The notes beneath the pieces were generated by a model. That model made no database searches. It worked only from the letters and a program-made list of their open reading frames with translations, and had not been told where the DNA came from. From assembly GCA_964511185.1 (NCBI GenBank), contig CAZEDU010000036.1:1-39437 (forward strand): 39,437 bases of DNA. The letters run 5' to 3'. Below are positions 16,062-25,281 of this stretch, piece by piece. The DNA comes from CAZEDU01 sp964511185. Lineage in GTDB: Bacteria; Myxococcota; Myxococcia; Myxococcales; Myxococcaceae. Within the stretch, counting starts at the first letter, position 1. Each line of letters opens with the position of its first letter. Position numbers and translations under genes: made by a program.

Positions 16062-17072
16062 TCAGAGCGGCTGCCACTTCGGAGAGACAGGCCCGGTGAC
16101 AGGGGGGTTCTCGATGGAGAGGATGTACTGCACGCGCCGGTTGCGGATCTCGTCGGTCTCGTCGGGCGTGCCCACCAGCGGCGCCTGCTCGCCGAAGCCG
16201 GCGTAGAGGATGGGGATTCGAAGCCCTCGACGCCGGAAGAAGCTGCCGATGCTCTTGGCCCGGTTGAGCGAAAGCACCTGGTTGCTCTCGAGCGTACCGA
16301 CCGTGTCGGTGTGCCCACCCACGTAGAGCTTGAGCTTCGCCAAGTGCCCGTACTTCTCCACCTCGCCCTGAATGCGGCGGAAACTCTCGTCGAGCTTGCC
16401 TTCCTCTTCAGGTCGAATGGCCCACTTGCCGGTGTCGAAGTGGACCTCTTCATGCGGGATGTCGATGAACCAAGGGTTGAGCTCGACGCCGTTGAAGAAG
16501 CCCTCCGAGTCGTAGGCCTTGAGCTCGATGCGCATCACCCGCCCCTTCTCTGCGGGCCAGCGGACGGTGAGCGGCGCGCCCGCGGGCTCGCCCGAGAACG
16601 GGAGCTCGCCGTCGAAGGCGTACTTGCCCGTGTCCATGAGGACGCGCAGCTCCGCTTTGCCCGCCGGGCGCGAGATGCGGAAGGTGAGCTGGCGCTGCTC
16701 CAGGTCCAGATCCTTCTGGTCGAAGGTGAGCCGCAAGGGACCGAACAGCTCGGCGTCGAACGCCACCGGCATCGACGAGGTCGAGCCGTCGGGCAGGTTG
16801 ACGAGCAGCTCGCCCTTGTAGCCGAACTTCCCTTCCGGCTGCGTGAGGGGGATCTCCCGCACCTGGCCGGGGCGGCCGCCGCCTTTGACGTCGATGGCCT
16901 TGCCGTCGCTGCGCTGGAGCTTGAGCCGGAACCCGGCGATCGGCTCGTCGATCTGCACCAGCACCATCGGCACGCCCTTGCCGATGAGCTCGCGGTTCTT
17001 GACCGACAGCTGCACCGCCTCGGCGTGGGCGAGCGAAGCGGCGAGCAGGACGGCGAGCGGGAGCTTCTTCAT
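16062..17072 (-). CDS. OmpA-family peptidoglycan-binding protein
   Basis: 336-residue exported protein with a clear signal peptide (MKKLPLAVLLAASLAHA, cleavage near residue 17). The middle, to about residue 220, is beta-rich and not assignable. From about 225 to 325 it carries an OmpA C-terminal domain that binds the diaminopimelate of peptidoglycan: VHFDTGKWAIRPEEE, LYVGGHTDTVGTLESNQVLSLNRAKSIGSFF, EIRNRRVQYIL. The conserved Asp (HTD) and Arg (NRR) are present. The ATG overlaps the stop of the upstream unknown gene (ATGA), so it belongs to the same operon as the lpx genes. It probably tethers the outer membrane or an envelope complex to the wall. Confidence 0.85.
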   Translation of the reverse strand: MKKLPLAVLLAASLAHAEAVQLSVKNRELIGKGVPMVLVQIDEPIAGFRLKLQRSDGKAIDVKGGGRPGQVREIPLTQPEGKFGYKGELLVNLPDGSTSSMPVAFDAELFGPLRLTFDQKDLDLEQRQLTFRISRPAGKAELRVLMDTGKYAFDGELPFSGEPAGAPLTVRWPAEKGRVMRIELKAYDSEGFFNGVELNPWFIDIPHEEVHFDTGKWAIRPEEEGKLDESFRRIQGEVEKYGHLAKLKLYVGGHTDTVGTLESNQVLSLNRAKSIGSFFRRRGLRIPILYAGFGEQAPLVGTPDETDEIRNRRVQYILSIENPPVTGPVSPKWQPL

Positions 17073-18028
17073 CGAGTCCTCTTTTCAGTGCGCGGCAAGG
17101 CCATCGCCGTGATGCGCCGGTGGGCGCGGTTCGAGAACGGCAATTCCACGCGGCTCAAGAGCTCGGCCTCGCCGACCCAGATGGTCTCCTGCGAGGTGGG
17201 CTCGTGCAACTGGAAGGCGCGGCCCTTGGCGCCCGTCCACACCTGCAGCATCAAGGCGTAGCGGCGAAAGTCGCCCACCGCGCTGCCCAGGATGATCGGC
17301 ACCGGCACGCCCCGGCGCAGCGCCGCGTGGGCGCCCTCCAGCGCGCGCTCGAGCTTGAGGCCCGGGCCGTCGATCGCCTGCTCCCGAAAGAGCAGCCGCA
17401 TCGGGCGCACCGCCAGGTTGAACAGCTCCTCGGCGATGCGGCCTTCGACGTGGGCGCCGGAGCCCGTGAAGCCCCCTTCGAAGAACGGATCGACCGGGCG
17501 CTGGACCCGGCCGCGGCGCAGCCCCGAAGCCTCGTTGAGCGACGGCTGGGTCGGGGGCCGGCTGTTCGGCGCGAGCGCGTGGTGCAGCGCGCGGTCGGAC
17601 GGGCTCGCCCCGCGCTCGTCAGGCCCGTCTTCCGCGAGGCGCGGGTCGAGCCGGTGGCCGTTCCACTCGAACGCGGCGACCGGGTCGGCTTCGGCGCGGG
17701 CGCGGGCCGCGAGCGATGCGGGCGCGTCGTGGGTGGCGGCGAGCGAGCGGTCCAGCAGCGTGCAGGCGCGGTAGGCCTCCTCGTCGCTCATGCCGCGCAG
17801 CTCGTCGGCGAAGGCGTGCAGCTCCGCGGCCGCGTGTCCGGCGGCGGTGGCCCGGCGGAGCAGCTCGCGCTGCAGCTCGCTGCCCGCGTCCTGCATCAGC
17901 TCGGCGAACAGGCGGCGGTCGCGGTCGCTCCAGCGGGCCAGCTCGGCGCGGGCCTGCGCGGTGACCCAGTCCAGATCGACCACCGCGAGCTGAATCTCGG
18001 TGGCGGTATGGCCCTTCGCGCCCTTCAT
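17069..18028 (-). CDS. Uncharacterised protein in the lpx operon
   Basis: 319 residues, not recognised. The N-terminal ~140 residues are helical and charged (AELARWSDRDRRLFAELMQ, LLRRATAAGHAAAELHAFADEL), with no signal peptide. A variable linker follows. The last ~130 residues (ALRRGVPVPIILGS, RYALMLQVWTGAKGRAFQLHEP, TIWVGEAELLSRVELPF) recall the second half of C39-like papain-fold domains. The expected catalytic Cys and His are not evident, so any such fold is likely non-enzymatic. Its start (ATG 18028) and end both overlap neighbours by four bases, tying it between the next unknown gene and the OmpA-like gene. Existence is well supported; function unknown. Confidence 0.7.
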   Translation of the reverse strand: MKGAKGHTATEIQLAVVDLDWVTAQARAELARWSDRDRRLFAELMQDAGSELQRELLRRATAAGHAAAELHAFADELRGMSDEEAYRACTLLDRSLAATHDAPASLAARARAEADPVAAFEWNGHRLDPRLAEDGPDERGASPSDRALHHALAPNSRPPTQPSLNEASGLRRGRVQRPVDPFFEGGFTGSGAHVEGRIAEELFNLAVRPMRLLFREQAIDGPGLKLERALEGAHAALRRGVPVPIILGSAVGDFRRYALMLQVWTGAKGRAFQLHEPTSQETIWVGEAELLSRVELPFSNRAHRRITAMALPRTEKRTR

Positions 18029-18390
18029 TCGGCGTTGCCCTTGGGCTTGAGCCGGTCGGCGCCCTGCCGCATCGCGAGCAGCAGCGCCGAGGTGACCGCG
18101 AGCCGCCGCAGGTGGCTCGAGAGCTGGAGCACGTCGCCTTCGGTCTTCAGGCGGACCGACCAGCGCACCAGGAGCGAGCCCAGCGCGCTCGGCTCTCGGA
18201 ACTTCTCCGCCGCCAGCTTCTTGAGCCGCGCGGCGGCGACGGCCGCCTTGAGCCCTTCGAGCTGGCGCATGGCCGCGGCGCACGCGTAGAGGTGCTTGGG
18301 GCGCACGCCGCCCTCGCGGAGCGCCTCGAGCTCTTCGAGGAGCAGCTCGCCATGGAACTCACGGCTTGCGAACGGCGCGGAGACCTTCAC
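18025..18390 (-). CDS. Small uncharacterised protein downstream of lpxI
   Basis: 121 residues, not recognised. It is mostly helical and rich in Lys, Arg, Leu and Ala (LLEELEALREGGVRPKHLYACAAAMRQLEGLKAAVAAARLKKLAAEKF), with no signal peptide or membrane segment. The start is a GTG at 18390 lying 32 bp inside the end of lpxI, and its stop overlaps the next start (ATGA). The tight overlaps argue that it is real and co-translated. It could be a small partner of the 319-residue protein that follows. Confidence 0.62.
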   Translation of the reverse strand: MKVSAPFASREFHGELLLEELEALREGGVRPKHLYACAAAMRQLEGLKAAVAAARLKKLAAEKFREPSALGSLLVRWSVRLKTEGDVLQLSSHLRRLAVTSALLLAMRQGADRLKPKGNAE

Positions 18391-19204
18391 CGGGCGGCAC
18401 CCCCACCACCGTTATCTTCGATCGGCGCGCCGCCTCCAAGAGCTCAGGCGCGTCGATGAGCAGGGTCTGTCCAGCTTCCACCGCGAGGACCGCCGCCTGC
18501 ACCTCGGCCATCGTCCTCACCGTCTCCGGGCCCACCGCTGGCAGGTCGAAGCGGTCGTCCTGCGGCGGCTTCTTGCGCTTGACCACCACCACGCCCGGGC
18601 CGCCCAGCTTGGCGCCGCGGCGGATCGCCTCGTCGGTGCCTTCCACCGCCTCGAGCGCGAGCACGTTGCGGCCGCGCAGCACCACCGTCTGACCGACGTC
18701 CACCTCGCCCAGCGCGCGGGCGACCTCGAAGCCCAGCTCGACGTCTTGACGCTGCGCCTCGGTGAGCGGCGGCCCTTCCAGGTGGCCTTCCGGGGCGAGC
18801 AGCTGCGGCACGAAGCGGTGCGGTGCGACGATCTCCACGCCCTGCTCTTCGAAGTAGCGCGCCACCCCGCGCAGGAGCGCGTCGTCGCGCAGCGAGCGCA
18901 GGCGCGCGGCGATGCGCAGCGCCGTCAGGTCGGGCCGCGCGTTGGCGATGCCGCGCATCTTGCCGATCCCGCCGGCCATCACCGCCTGCCGAACGCCGGC
19001 GCGCCGAAACGCCCGGAGGATGCGGCCAATCTGCCCAATGCGGACCCAGTGGATCTCGTCGACCGCGCCGGCGAGCGCGTCGGTCGCCTCGCCCACGTGC
19101 GCCGCGGCGATGACCTTGAGGCCCCGCTCCCTGGCCGCGCAGGCGAACAGGAGCGGCAAGCGGCCATTGCCGGCGATGAGCCCGATGGCGTCGCTCGTGC
19201 TCAC
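18359..19204 (-). CDS. lpxI: UDP-2,3-diacylglucosamine pyrophosphatase LpxI
   Basis: 281-residue LpxI (DUF1009) protein that hydrolyses UDP-2,3-diacylglucosamine to lipid X and UMP, replacing LpxH in many Myxococcota. Signatures are IGLIAGNGRLPLLFACAARERG at the N-terminus, HWVRIGQIGRILRAFRRAGV, AVMAGGIGKMRG, FEEQGVEIVAPHRFVPQLLAPEG, and the C-terminal VGQTVVLRGRNVLALEAVEGTDEAIRRG and DRFDLPAVGPETVRTM. The start is a GTG at 19204, nine bases after the lpxA stop (STSDAIGLIAGNG matches the family start). It sits in the expected order after lpxA, supplying the substrate for LpxB. The 3' end overlaps the next gene by 32 bp. Confidence 0.93.
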   Translation of the reverse strand: MSTSDAIGLIAGNGRLPLLFACAARERGLKVIAAAHVGEATDALAGAVDEIHWVRIGQIGRILRAFRRAGVRQAVMAGGIGKMRGIANARPDLTALRIAARLRSLRDDALLRGVARYFEEQGVEIVAPHRFVPQLLAPEGHLEGPPLTEAQRQDVELGFEVARALGEVDVGQTVVLRGRNVLALEAVEGTDEAIRRGAKLGGPGVVVVKRKKPPQDDRFDLPAVGPETVRTMAEVQAAVLAVEAGQTLLIDAPELLEAARRSKITVVGVPPGEGLRAVRKP

Positions 19205-19212
19205 GGCGCGCG

Positions 19213-19989
19213 CTAGCGGGTGATGCCGCGCTTCGAGTTGCCGACGAAGTGCAGCATCGCGTCGATCTCCGGGTGGCCGCCGTGCTCCGCCTTGAGCTTG
19301 GCGAGCGCCTCGTTGAGGCCGAGTTTGGAGCGGAAGAGGATCTTGTAGGCGTCCTTCACGCGGGCGATCTGCTCCTCGGTGAAGCCGTGGCGCGTCAGGC
19401 CCACGGTGTTCAGGCCCGCGAGCTCGGCGCGATCGCCCTGCGCGGTGCAGTACGGCGGCACGTCCATCGCCACCATCGCGCCGCCCGCGATGAAGGCGTG
19501 CGCGCCGATGCGGGTGAACTGGTGCACCGCCGACAGGCCGCCCAGGATGACGTGGTCGCCGATCTCGACGTGGCCCGCCAGCGTGGCGCAGTTGGCGAAG
19601 ACGCAGCCGTCGCCCACCACGCAGTCGTGCGCGACGTGCGTGTAGGCCATGAAGAGGTTCCCGCTGCCGATGCGGGTGGCGCCGCCGCCGCCCACCGTGC
19701 CGATGTGCAGCGTGACGAACTCGCGGATCTGGTTCTCGTCGCCGATGACGAGCTTGGTGTCCTCGCCGGCGTACTTGAGGTCCTGCGGCACCGCGCCCAC
19801 CGAGGCGAACTGGAAGATCTTGTTCCGCGCGCCGACGGTGGTGTTGCCCTCCACCACCGCGTGGGGGCCCACCCAGCAGCCGGGGCCCATCGCGACCTTC
19901 GGGCCGATGACGGCGTAAGGGCCGACCTCGACCGTGTCGTGCAGCTTGGCCTCGGGGTGAACGATGGCGGTGGGGTGTGTCTTGGCCAT
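19213..19989 (-). CDS. lpxA: UDP-N-acetylglucosamine acyltransferase
   Basis: 258-residue cytoplasmic enzyme for the first step of lipid A synthesis, moving a hydroxyacyl chain from acyl carrier protein to the 3-OH of UDP-GlcNAc. The N-terminal ~185 residues are hexapeptide repeats forming a left-handed beta-helix (AIVHPEAKLHDTVEVGPYAVIGPKV). The catalytic histidine lies in MAYTHVAHDCVVGDG. The C-terminal helices contain LNTVGLTRHGFTEEQIARVKDAYKILFR, diagnostic of LpxA rather than LpxD. The length is normal. The ATG at 19989 lies 24 bp after the fabZ stop, with AGAGG upstream. It is part of the skp-lpxD-fabZ-lpxA-lpxI series. Confidence 0.97.
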   Translation of the reverse strand: MAKTHPTAIVHPEAKLHDTVEVGPYAVIGPKVAMGPGCWVGPHAVVEGNTTVGARNKIFQFASVGAVPQDLKYAGEDTKLVIGDENQIREFVTLHIGTVGGGGATRIGSGNLFMAYTHVAHDCVVGDGCVFANCATLAGHVEIGDHVILGGLSAVHQFTRIGAHAFIAGGAMVAMDVPPYCTAQGDRAELAGLNTVGLTRHGFTEEQIARVKDAYKILFRSKLGLNEALAKLKAEHGGHPEIDAMLHFVGNSKRGITR

Positions 19990-20013
19990 GGAGCTTGAAC
20001 CTCTGCGTGCGCT

Positions 20014-20457
20014 TTAAGGAGTGGCGCTCTTGTCGACGACCGTGGCGAGGAACTCGGCCTCGGCGACCTTGTTGCCGTCGACCAGCGCCTCCCCTTTTTG
20101 TTTCCACACCGCGCTCTTGTGCTTCAAGACCTCGACGTGGAGCTGCAGCCGGTCGCCCGGGACGACGGGCTTGCGGAACCGCGCGCCGTCGATGCCCATC
20201 AAGTAGGTGACCTTGTCGCCGCCCAGGCTCTCGCTCTTGTACGCGAGCAGGGCGCAGGCCTGGGCGAGCGCCTCGAGGATGAGCACGCCCGGCATCACCG
20301 GGTGGCCGGGGAAGTGGCCCTGAAAGAACGGCTCGTTGAAGGTGACGTTCTTGTAGGCGACCAACTTCTGCCCGGGGACGAGCTCCACCACCCGGTCCAC
20401 CAAGAGAAACGGGTAGCGGTGCGGCAAGATGCTCTGGATCTCCGCTGCCTCGATCAT
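20014..20457 (-). CDS. fabZ: 3-hydroxyacyl-ACP dehydratase FabZ
   Basis: 147-residue hot-dog-fold enzyme that dehydrates 3-hydroxyacyl-ACP in fatty-acid elongation and competes with LpxA and LpxD for the same hydroxyacyl pool. The motif LPHRYPFLLVDRVVEL is near the N-terminus. The active site FFQGHFPGHPVMPGVLILEALAQ carries the catalytic His and Glu. The C-terminal strand pairs VVPGDRLQLHVEV and VDGNKVAEAEFLATVV are typical. The ATG shares its first base with the lpxD stop (TGATG), showing translational coupling. The length is normal. Confidence 0.96.
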   Translation of the reverse strand: MIEAAEIQSILPHRYPFLLVDRVVELVPGQKLVAYKNVTFNEPFFQGHFPGHPVMPGVLILEALAQACALLAYKSESLGGDKVTYLMGIDGARFRKPVVPGDRLQLHVEVLKHKSAVWKQKGEALVDGNKVAEAEFLATVVDKSATP

Positions 20458-21512
20458 CACTTGCTCTCCTCGAGTTTCGAACCCAGCGCGCGCTTGATCC
20501 GGGCGACGTCCTTCGCGAGCTCGGCCAGCTGCGCGAAGACCACGGTGGCGCGCCGCCACTGGTTGTGGGCGATGGCGGGCGAGCCCGACACCGTCTGCCC
20601 AGCCTCGACGTCGTGGCTGACCCCCGACTGCGAGCCGACCATCACGCCGTCGCCCAGGTGCAGGTGGCCGACCACGCCGACCTGGCCCGCGAGCACCACG
20701 CCGGTGCCCAAGGTCGACGAGCCGGCGACGCCCGCCTGCGCGCAGAGGATCGACATCGGGCCGACCTTCACGTTGTGGGCGAGCTGCACCAGGTTGTCGA
20801 TCTTGCTGCCGCGGCCGATGACGGTCTCGCCGACGGTCGCGCGGTCGATGCAGCTGTTGGCGCCGATCTCGACGTCGTCTTCGATGCGCACGACGCCGAC
20901 CTGCGGCACCTTGAAGTGCTCCGGCTTGGACGGATCGAACGCGTAGCCGAAGCCGTCCGAGCCGACCACCGCGCCGGCGTGCAGCACCACGCGCGCGCCG
21001 AGCACGCAGCGCTCGTAGACGGTGACGTTCGCGTGCAGCACGCAGTCGTCGCCCACCTGCGCGCGCTCGCCCACGTAGACGCCGGGGTAGAGCACCGCGC
21101 GCTGGCCGACTTTGGCGCCGGCTTCGACGGTGGCGTTGGCCATCACCGTCGCGGTCGGGTGCACCTCGGCGTTCGGGTGGACGACGGCGCGCGGGTGAAC
21201 GCCGGGCGCCGGCGCGGGTCTTGGAAAGAACAGCGCGAGCGCCTTGGCGTAGGCCAGGTGCGGGTTGTCCACGCGCACCAGGCTGGACGCGAGCTTGGGG
21301 AGCGCGCCGCCGCGCGGCACCAGCACCGCGGAGGCCTGGGTCTGCTCGAGCTGCTTTTTGTATTTGCCGCTGCCGTAGAACGACAGCTCCCCCGGCCGCG
21401 CCTCGACGAGCCCGTTGACGCCTCGAATGACGAGCGCGCCGTCGCCCTGCACCTCGCCGCCCAGGCGGGCCGCGAGGTCGGCGAGCGAGAAGTGCGTGGG
21501 GGCCGCGCTCAA
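20457..21512 (-). CDS. lpxD: UDP-3-O-acylglucosamine N-acyltransferase
   Basis: 351-residue acyltransferase that adds the second hydroxyacyl chain in lipid A synthesis. The N-terminal uridine-binding domain covers residues 1-100 (FSLADLAARLGGEVQGDG, ELSFYGSGKYKKQLEQ). A long hexapeptide left-handed helix follows (VVHPNAEVHPTATVMANATV), with GSDGFGYAFD and the catalytic His in KIDNLVQLAHNVKVG. A C-terminal helix follows the PAIAHNQWRRA segment. The start is a TTG at 21512, three bases after the skp stop; no closer ATG exists. Gene order and length are those of the standard lpx cluster. Confidence 0.96.
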   Translation of the reverse strand: MSAAPTHFSLADLAARLGGEVQGDGALVIRGVNGLVEARPGELSFYGSGKYKKQLEQTQASAVLVPRGGALPKLASSLVRVDNPHLAYAKALALFFPRPAPAPGVHPRAVVHPNAEVHPTATVMANATVEAGAKVGQRAVLYPGVYVGERAQVGDDCVLHANVTVYERCVLGARVVLHAGAVVGSDGFGYAFDPSKPEHFKVPQVGVVRIEDDVEIGANSCIDRATVGETVIGRGSKIDNLVQLAHNVKVGPMSILCAQAGVAGSSTLGTGVVLAGQVGVVGHLHLGDGVMVGSQSGVSHDVEAGQTVSGSPAIAHNQWRRATVVFAQLAELAKDVARIKRALGSKLEESK

Positions 21513-21515
21513 GGG

Positions 21516-22094
21516 CTACTTCTTGGCGGGCGCGTTGTCCTTGCCCGGATCGGCCTTGGCGGTGCTCTTGCCGCCGCCCTTGTTCTTGTCGTTGTAGAGC
21601 CGCACCAGCTCGTTGGTGACGTCGAGGCTGGCCGGCGCGTAGACCAGGCCGGAGTCGGTCTTCTCGAACACCATGGTGAAGCCCTCGCGCTGGGCGATCT
21701 GCGCGATGATCGGATCCATCTTCTGGAAGATGCCCTGCAGCTCGTTGCGCTCCTTGAGCGCCATCTCCTGCTTGCCCTTCTCCCACTTCTGCGCGAGGTC
21801 GAAGAGCTTCTTCTGGAGATCCGTCTGCTTCTGGATGCGGGTCTCTTCGCTCATCATGCTCGCCTGCTTGTCGAGGAGCTCCTTCTCCTTGCGCAGGGCC
21901 TCCTGCTCCTGATCGAGCTCCTTCTGCTTGGCGTCGAGCACCTTCTGGAGCCGGGCCTTCGCCTCGCGGCCTTCATTGACCTCGAGCAGCGCGCGCTGCA
22001 GGTCGACGTAGGCGAACTTGGGCTCGGCGCGGGCGGCCAGCGGCGCGGCGAGGCTCAGACCGACGGCAAGGGCGCTCAGGCTTCGAAGCGACAT
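21516..22094 (-). CDS. skp: OmpH/Skp-family periplasmic chaperone
   Basis: 192-residue periplasmic holdase that carries unfolded outer-membrane proteins to BamA. The signal peptide is MSLRSLSALAVGLSLAAPLAARA, and the mature protein opens with the family's FAYVDLQRALLEVNEG. A long, highly charged alpha-helical region (about 45-135; KELDQEQEALRKEKELLDKQ) forms the tentacles. A C-terminal beta segment EGFTMVFEKTDSGLVYAPASLDVTNELVRLYN and a Lys/Gly/Asp-rich tail follow. I use the ATG at 22094, with AGAGGA upstream, in preference to the more distal start at 22136. It is placed directly after bamA. Confidence 0.93.
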   Translation of the reverse strand: MSLRSLSALAVGLSLAAPLAARAEPKFAYVDLQRALLEVNEGREAKARLQKVLDAKQKELDQEQEALRKEKELLDKQASMMSEETRIQKQTDLQKKLFDLAQKWEKGKQEMALKERNELQGIFQKMDPIIAQIAQREGFTMVFEKTDSGLVYAPASLDVTNELVRLYNDKNKGGGKSTAKADPGKDNAPAKK

Positions 22095-22160
22095 GTGTTT
22101 TCCTCTCGAAAGGCGGCGCACACTAGGTGCGCTCAAGACGCAGGGTCAAGGCAAGCCCAC

Positions 22161-24524
22161 CTAGAACGAGTTGCCGATGGTGAACTCGAAGTTGATCGGC
22201 AGGTCCTCGGGGCGGCGGTTGAAGGGGATGCCCCACTCGAAGCGCAGAGGACCAATCGGCGAGAACCAGCGGAAACCAAAACCCGCGGCGTGGAACAGCC
22301 CGAGCGGCAGGTCGTATTCCCGGTCCATGAAGAACGGCTGGTTCACGGCGAAGACGTTGCCCGCGTCGTAGAACACCACGCCGCGGATGCCGACCTTCTC
22401 GAAGATGGGGAACTCCAGCTCGAGGTTGAAGATCGCCTGCTTGTCGCCGCCGATGCGGAACGGCTCGGCCTCCGCGTCGGGCCGGGTCGCCACGCCGGTG
22501 AGCGTGCTCGGGCTGATGGTGCGCAGGAGGTAGCCGCGCACCGTGTTGATGCCGCCCGCGTAGTAGAGCTCGGAGATGGGCAGCGGCCGGCTGGGGTCGA
22601 GCTGCTGGATGTAGCCGAAGGTGGCGTTGGTCTTGAACACCATGCCGAGCGGCAGCGAGAAGTAGCGCCGGCCGTAGGCGGTGTAGCGGGTGAACAGGAA
22701 GGTGCTGCCCAAGAACTCGGGCGCGTACTCCACACTGCCGAACAGCATGAAGCCGTTGGTCGGGAAGAGCCGGTTGTCGCGCTTGTCCCAGGTGAGCGAG
22801 CCCCGGAGCGAGCTGGTGTGGCCGCTGGAGAACTGGTTGGCGAGCGGGATGTCGCTGTCGGTGTCGCGGCCCGGCTCCACGCGCACGAACTCGCGCGTGT
22901 AGGTGAGGTTGGCCATCACGTCTTCGAAGATGTGGTAGCCCAGGTTGACGTCGCCGCCGATGGCGTTGCGGATGAAGCCGAAGTAGTCGGCCTGTTGCTG
23001 GTACGCGTCGGCCGAGAAGATGAAGCGCGTGTCGAAGACGTACGGCTCGTAGAATGACAGCTGCCAGAACTGCCGCAGCGACGAGAGCTGCGCGCTGGCC
23101 GACACGCTCTGCCCCCAGCCCAGGAAGTTGTTCTGCGCGAGCTGGGCCGTGAAGCCCAGGCCCACCTGGAAGGTGCCGGTCGCCTTTTCCTTGATCTCCA
23201 CCAACACCACCACGTGGCGGTTGTCGCTGCCGGGCTTGTGCGAGACCTCGACCGTCTCGAAGAAGCCCAAGGCGGTGACGCGCTCCTTGCTGCGGCGCAG
23301 GCCCGTGCCGTTGAACAGCTCGCCCTCGTACACCCGCAGCTCTCGGCGGATGACCTTGTCGCGCGTCTTGGTGTTGCCGACGATGTCGATGCGCTCGATG
23401 GTGACCTGCTGGCCCTTCTGAATGTCGAAGGTCAGGTCGACGGTGCGGCTGTCCGGGTGCACCTGGGTGACGGGCGTGATGTTCGCGTAGGCGTAGCCGT
23501 CGTCGTAATAGACGTCGGTGATCGCGAGGATGTCGCGCGAGAGCTTCGAGCGATTGAAGATCTCGCTCTCCTGCGTGATCATCAGCCCGCGCAGCACCTC
23601 CTTGCTCACCAGGAGGTCGCCGCCGAAGTCGAGCTTGCCGACGGTGTACTGCTCCCCCTCTTCGATCCGGATGCTGATGTAGATGAAGCGCTTGTCCGCG
23701 GTGATGGAGATGAACGGCTTGTCGACCTTCACGTTGATGAAGCCGCGGTCGTAGTAGGCCGCTTGCAACATCTGCAGGTCGCGCTGGAAGGCCTCCTCGC
23801 GGTAGGTGCCCTCGCCCGTCAGGAACGAGAGGAAGCTCCCCTCCTTCGTGACCATCACGTCCTTGAGCTCCGACGCGGGCACCTTCTCGGCGCCGAGCAG
23901 CCGAATCTCCTTCACCTGCACCTTGGCGTTCTCTTTGATGACGAAGACGACGTCGGTCTCGAGCCCCGGCGGCACGGGCTTGAGCTCGTGCTTCACCTCG
24001 GCGAGGAAGTAGCCCTTCTCGACGTACTTCTCTTGAATCTTCTTCGCGTTGCGGCGGACGGCGTCCAGGTCGAGCACCGAGTGCGCCTTGATGTCGATGC
24101 TCTCCTTCAGATCGTCTTCCGACAGCTCGTCGTTGCCCTGAAGGCGCACCTCGCGCACCGACGGCCGCTCGGCGACGCGCACCACGTAGACCAGGCCGCC
24201 GCGGGGCAGGCGCTGCATCAGCAGCTGAATGTCAGTGAAGTAGTTGAGCGACCAGAGGTTCCTCAGATCGTCGGCGGTGCGGGTCGGGTCGAAGGTCCGC
24301 CCTTCCTTGTTCACCAGGGCACGTTTGATCGCCTCGGCCTCGACGCGCCGGTTCCCCTCCACCCGCACCTGCACGATGCGGTTGGCGTCGTCGCCGTTCT
24401 CGGCCTTGGGGGCGTCGGCCGCGGCCGGCGGAGGCGGCGGCGTCTGGGCGAGCACAGGCGTCCCCAGCGTCAGCGAGGCGGTGCTCCACAGAAGGCCAAA
24501 GGCCGTGATGCAGCGTCGGACCAA
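22161..24524 (-). CDS. bamA: Outer-membrane protein assembly factor BamA
   Basis: 787-residue Omp85 protein, the core of the BAM complex that inserts beta-barrels into the outer membrane. A signal-like N-terminus (ITAFGLLWSTASLTLGTPVLA) and a Pro/Ala linker precede five POTRA domains (about 45-420), ending with ATGTFQVGLGF. The C-terminal barrel contains the VRGY loop motif (INTVRGYLLRT) and ends in phenylalanine, the usual barrel signature. Strands include FLGWGQSVSASAQLSS and GFGFRWFSPIGPLRFEWGIPF. The start is probably the TTG at 24524; no good ATG is available. Compared with E. coli BamA, about eight residues are missing between VGLGF and TAQLAQNNF, in the first barrel strand. The gene heads the lpx operon after lolD. 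Confidence 0.95.
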   Translation of the reverse strand: MVRRCITAFGLLWSTASLTLGTPVLAQTPPPPPAAADAPKAENGDDANRIVQVRVEGNRRVEAEAIKRALVNKEGRTFDPTRTADDLRNLWSLNYFTDIQLLMQRLPRGGLVYVVRVAERPSVREVRLQGNDELSEDDLKESIDIKAHSVLDLDAVRRNAKKIQEKYVEKGYFLAEVKHELKPVPPGLETDVVFVIKENAKVQVKEIRLLGAEKVPASELKDVMVTKEGSFLSFLTGEGTYREEAFQRDLQMLQAAYYDRGFINVKVDKPFISITADKRFIYISIRIEEGEQYTVGKLDFGGDLLVSKEVLRGLMITQESEIFNRSKLSRDILAITDVYYDDGYAYANITPVTQVHPDSRTVDLTFDIQKGQQVTIERIDIVGNTKTRDKVIRRELRVYEGELFNGTGLRRSKERVTALGFFETVEVSHKPGSDNRHVVVLVEIKEKATGTFQVGLGFTAQLAQNNFLGWGQSVSASAQLSSLRQFWQLSFYEPYVFDTRFIFSADAYQQQADYFGFIRNAIGGDVNLGYHIFEDVMANLTYTREFVRVEPGRDTDSDIPLANQFSSGHTSSLRGSLTWDKRDNRLFPTNGFMLFGSVEYAPEFLGSTFLFTRYTAYGRRYFSLPLGMVFKTNATFGYIQQLDPSRPLPISELYYAGGINTVRGYLLRTISPSTLTGVATRPDAEAEPFRIGGDKQAIFNLELEFPIFEKVGIRGVVFYDAGNVFAVNQPFFMDREYDLPLGLFHAAGFGFRWFSPIGPLRFEWGIPFNRRPEDLPINFEFTIGNSF

Positions 24525-24605
24525 AGGGCGTTGCCCGGTTCTTCAGAAAGGCGGCGGACTGTAGGGGAAGGGGCGCAGGCGAAACAATGCAAATGTTCGA
24601 GCCGG

Positions 24606-25280
<675 letters not shown>

Positions 25281-25281
25281 G

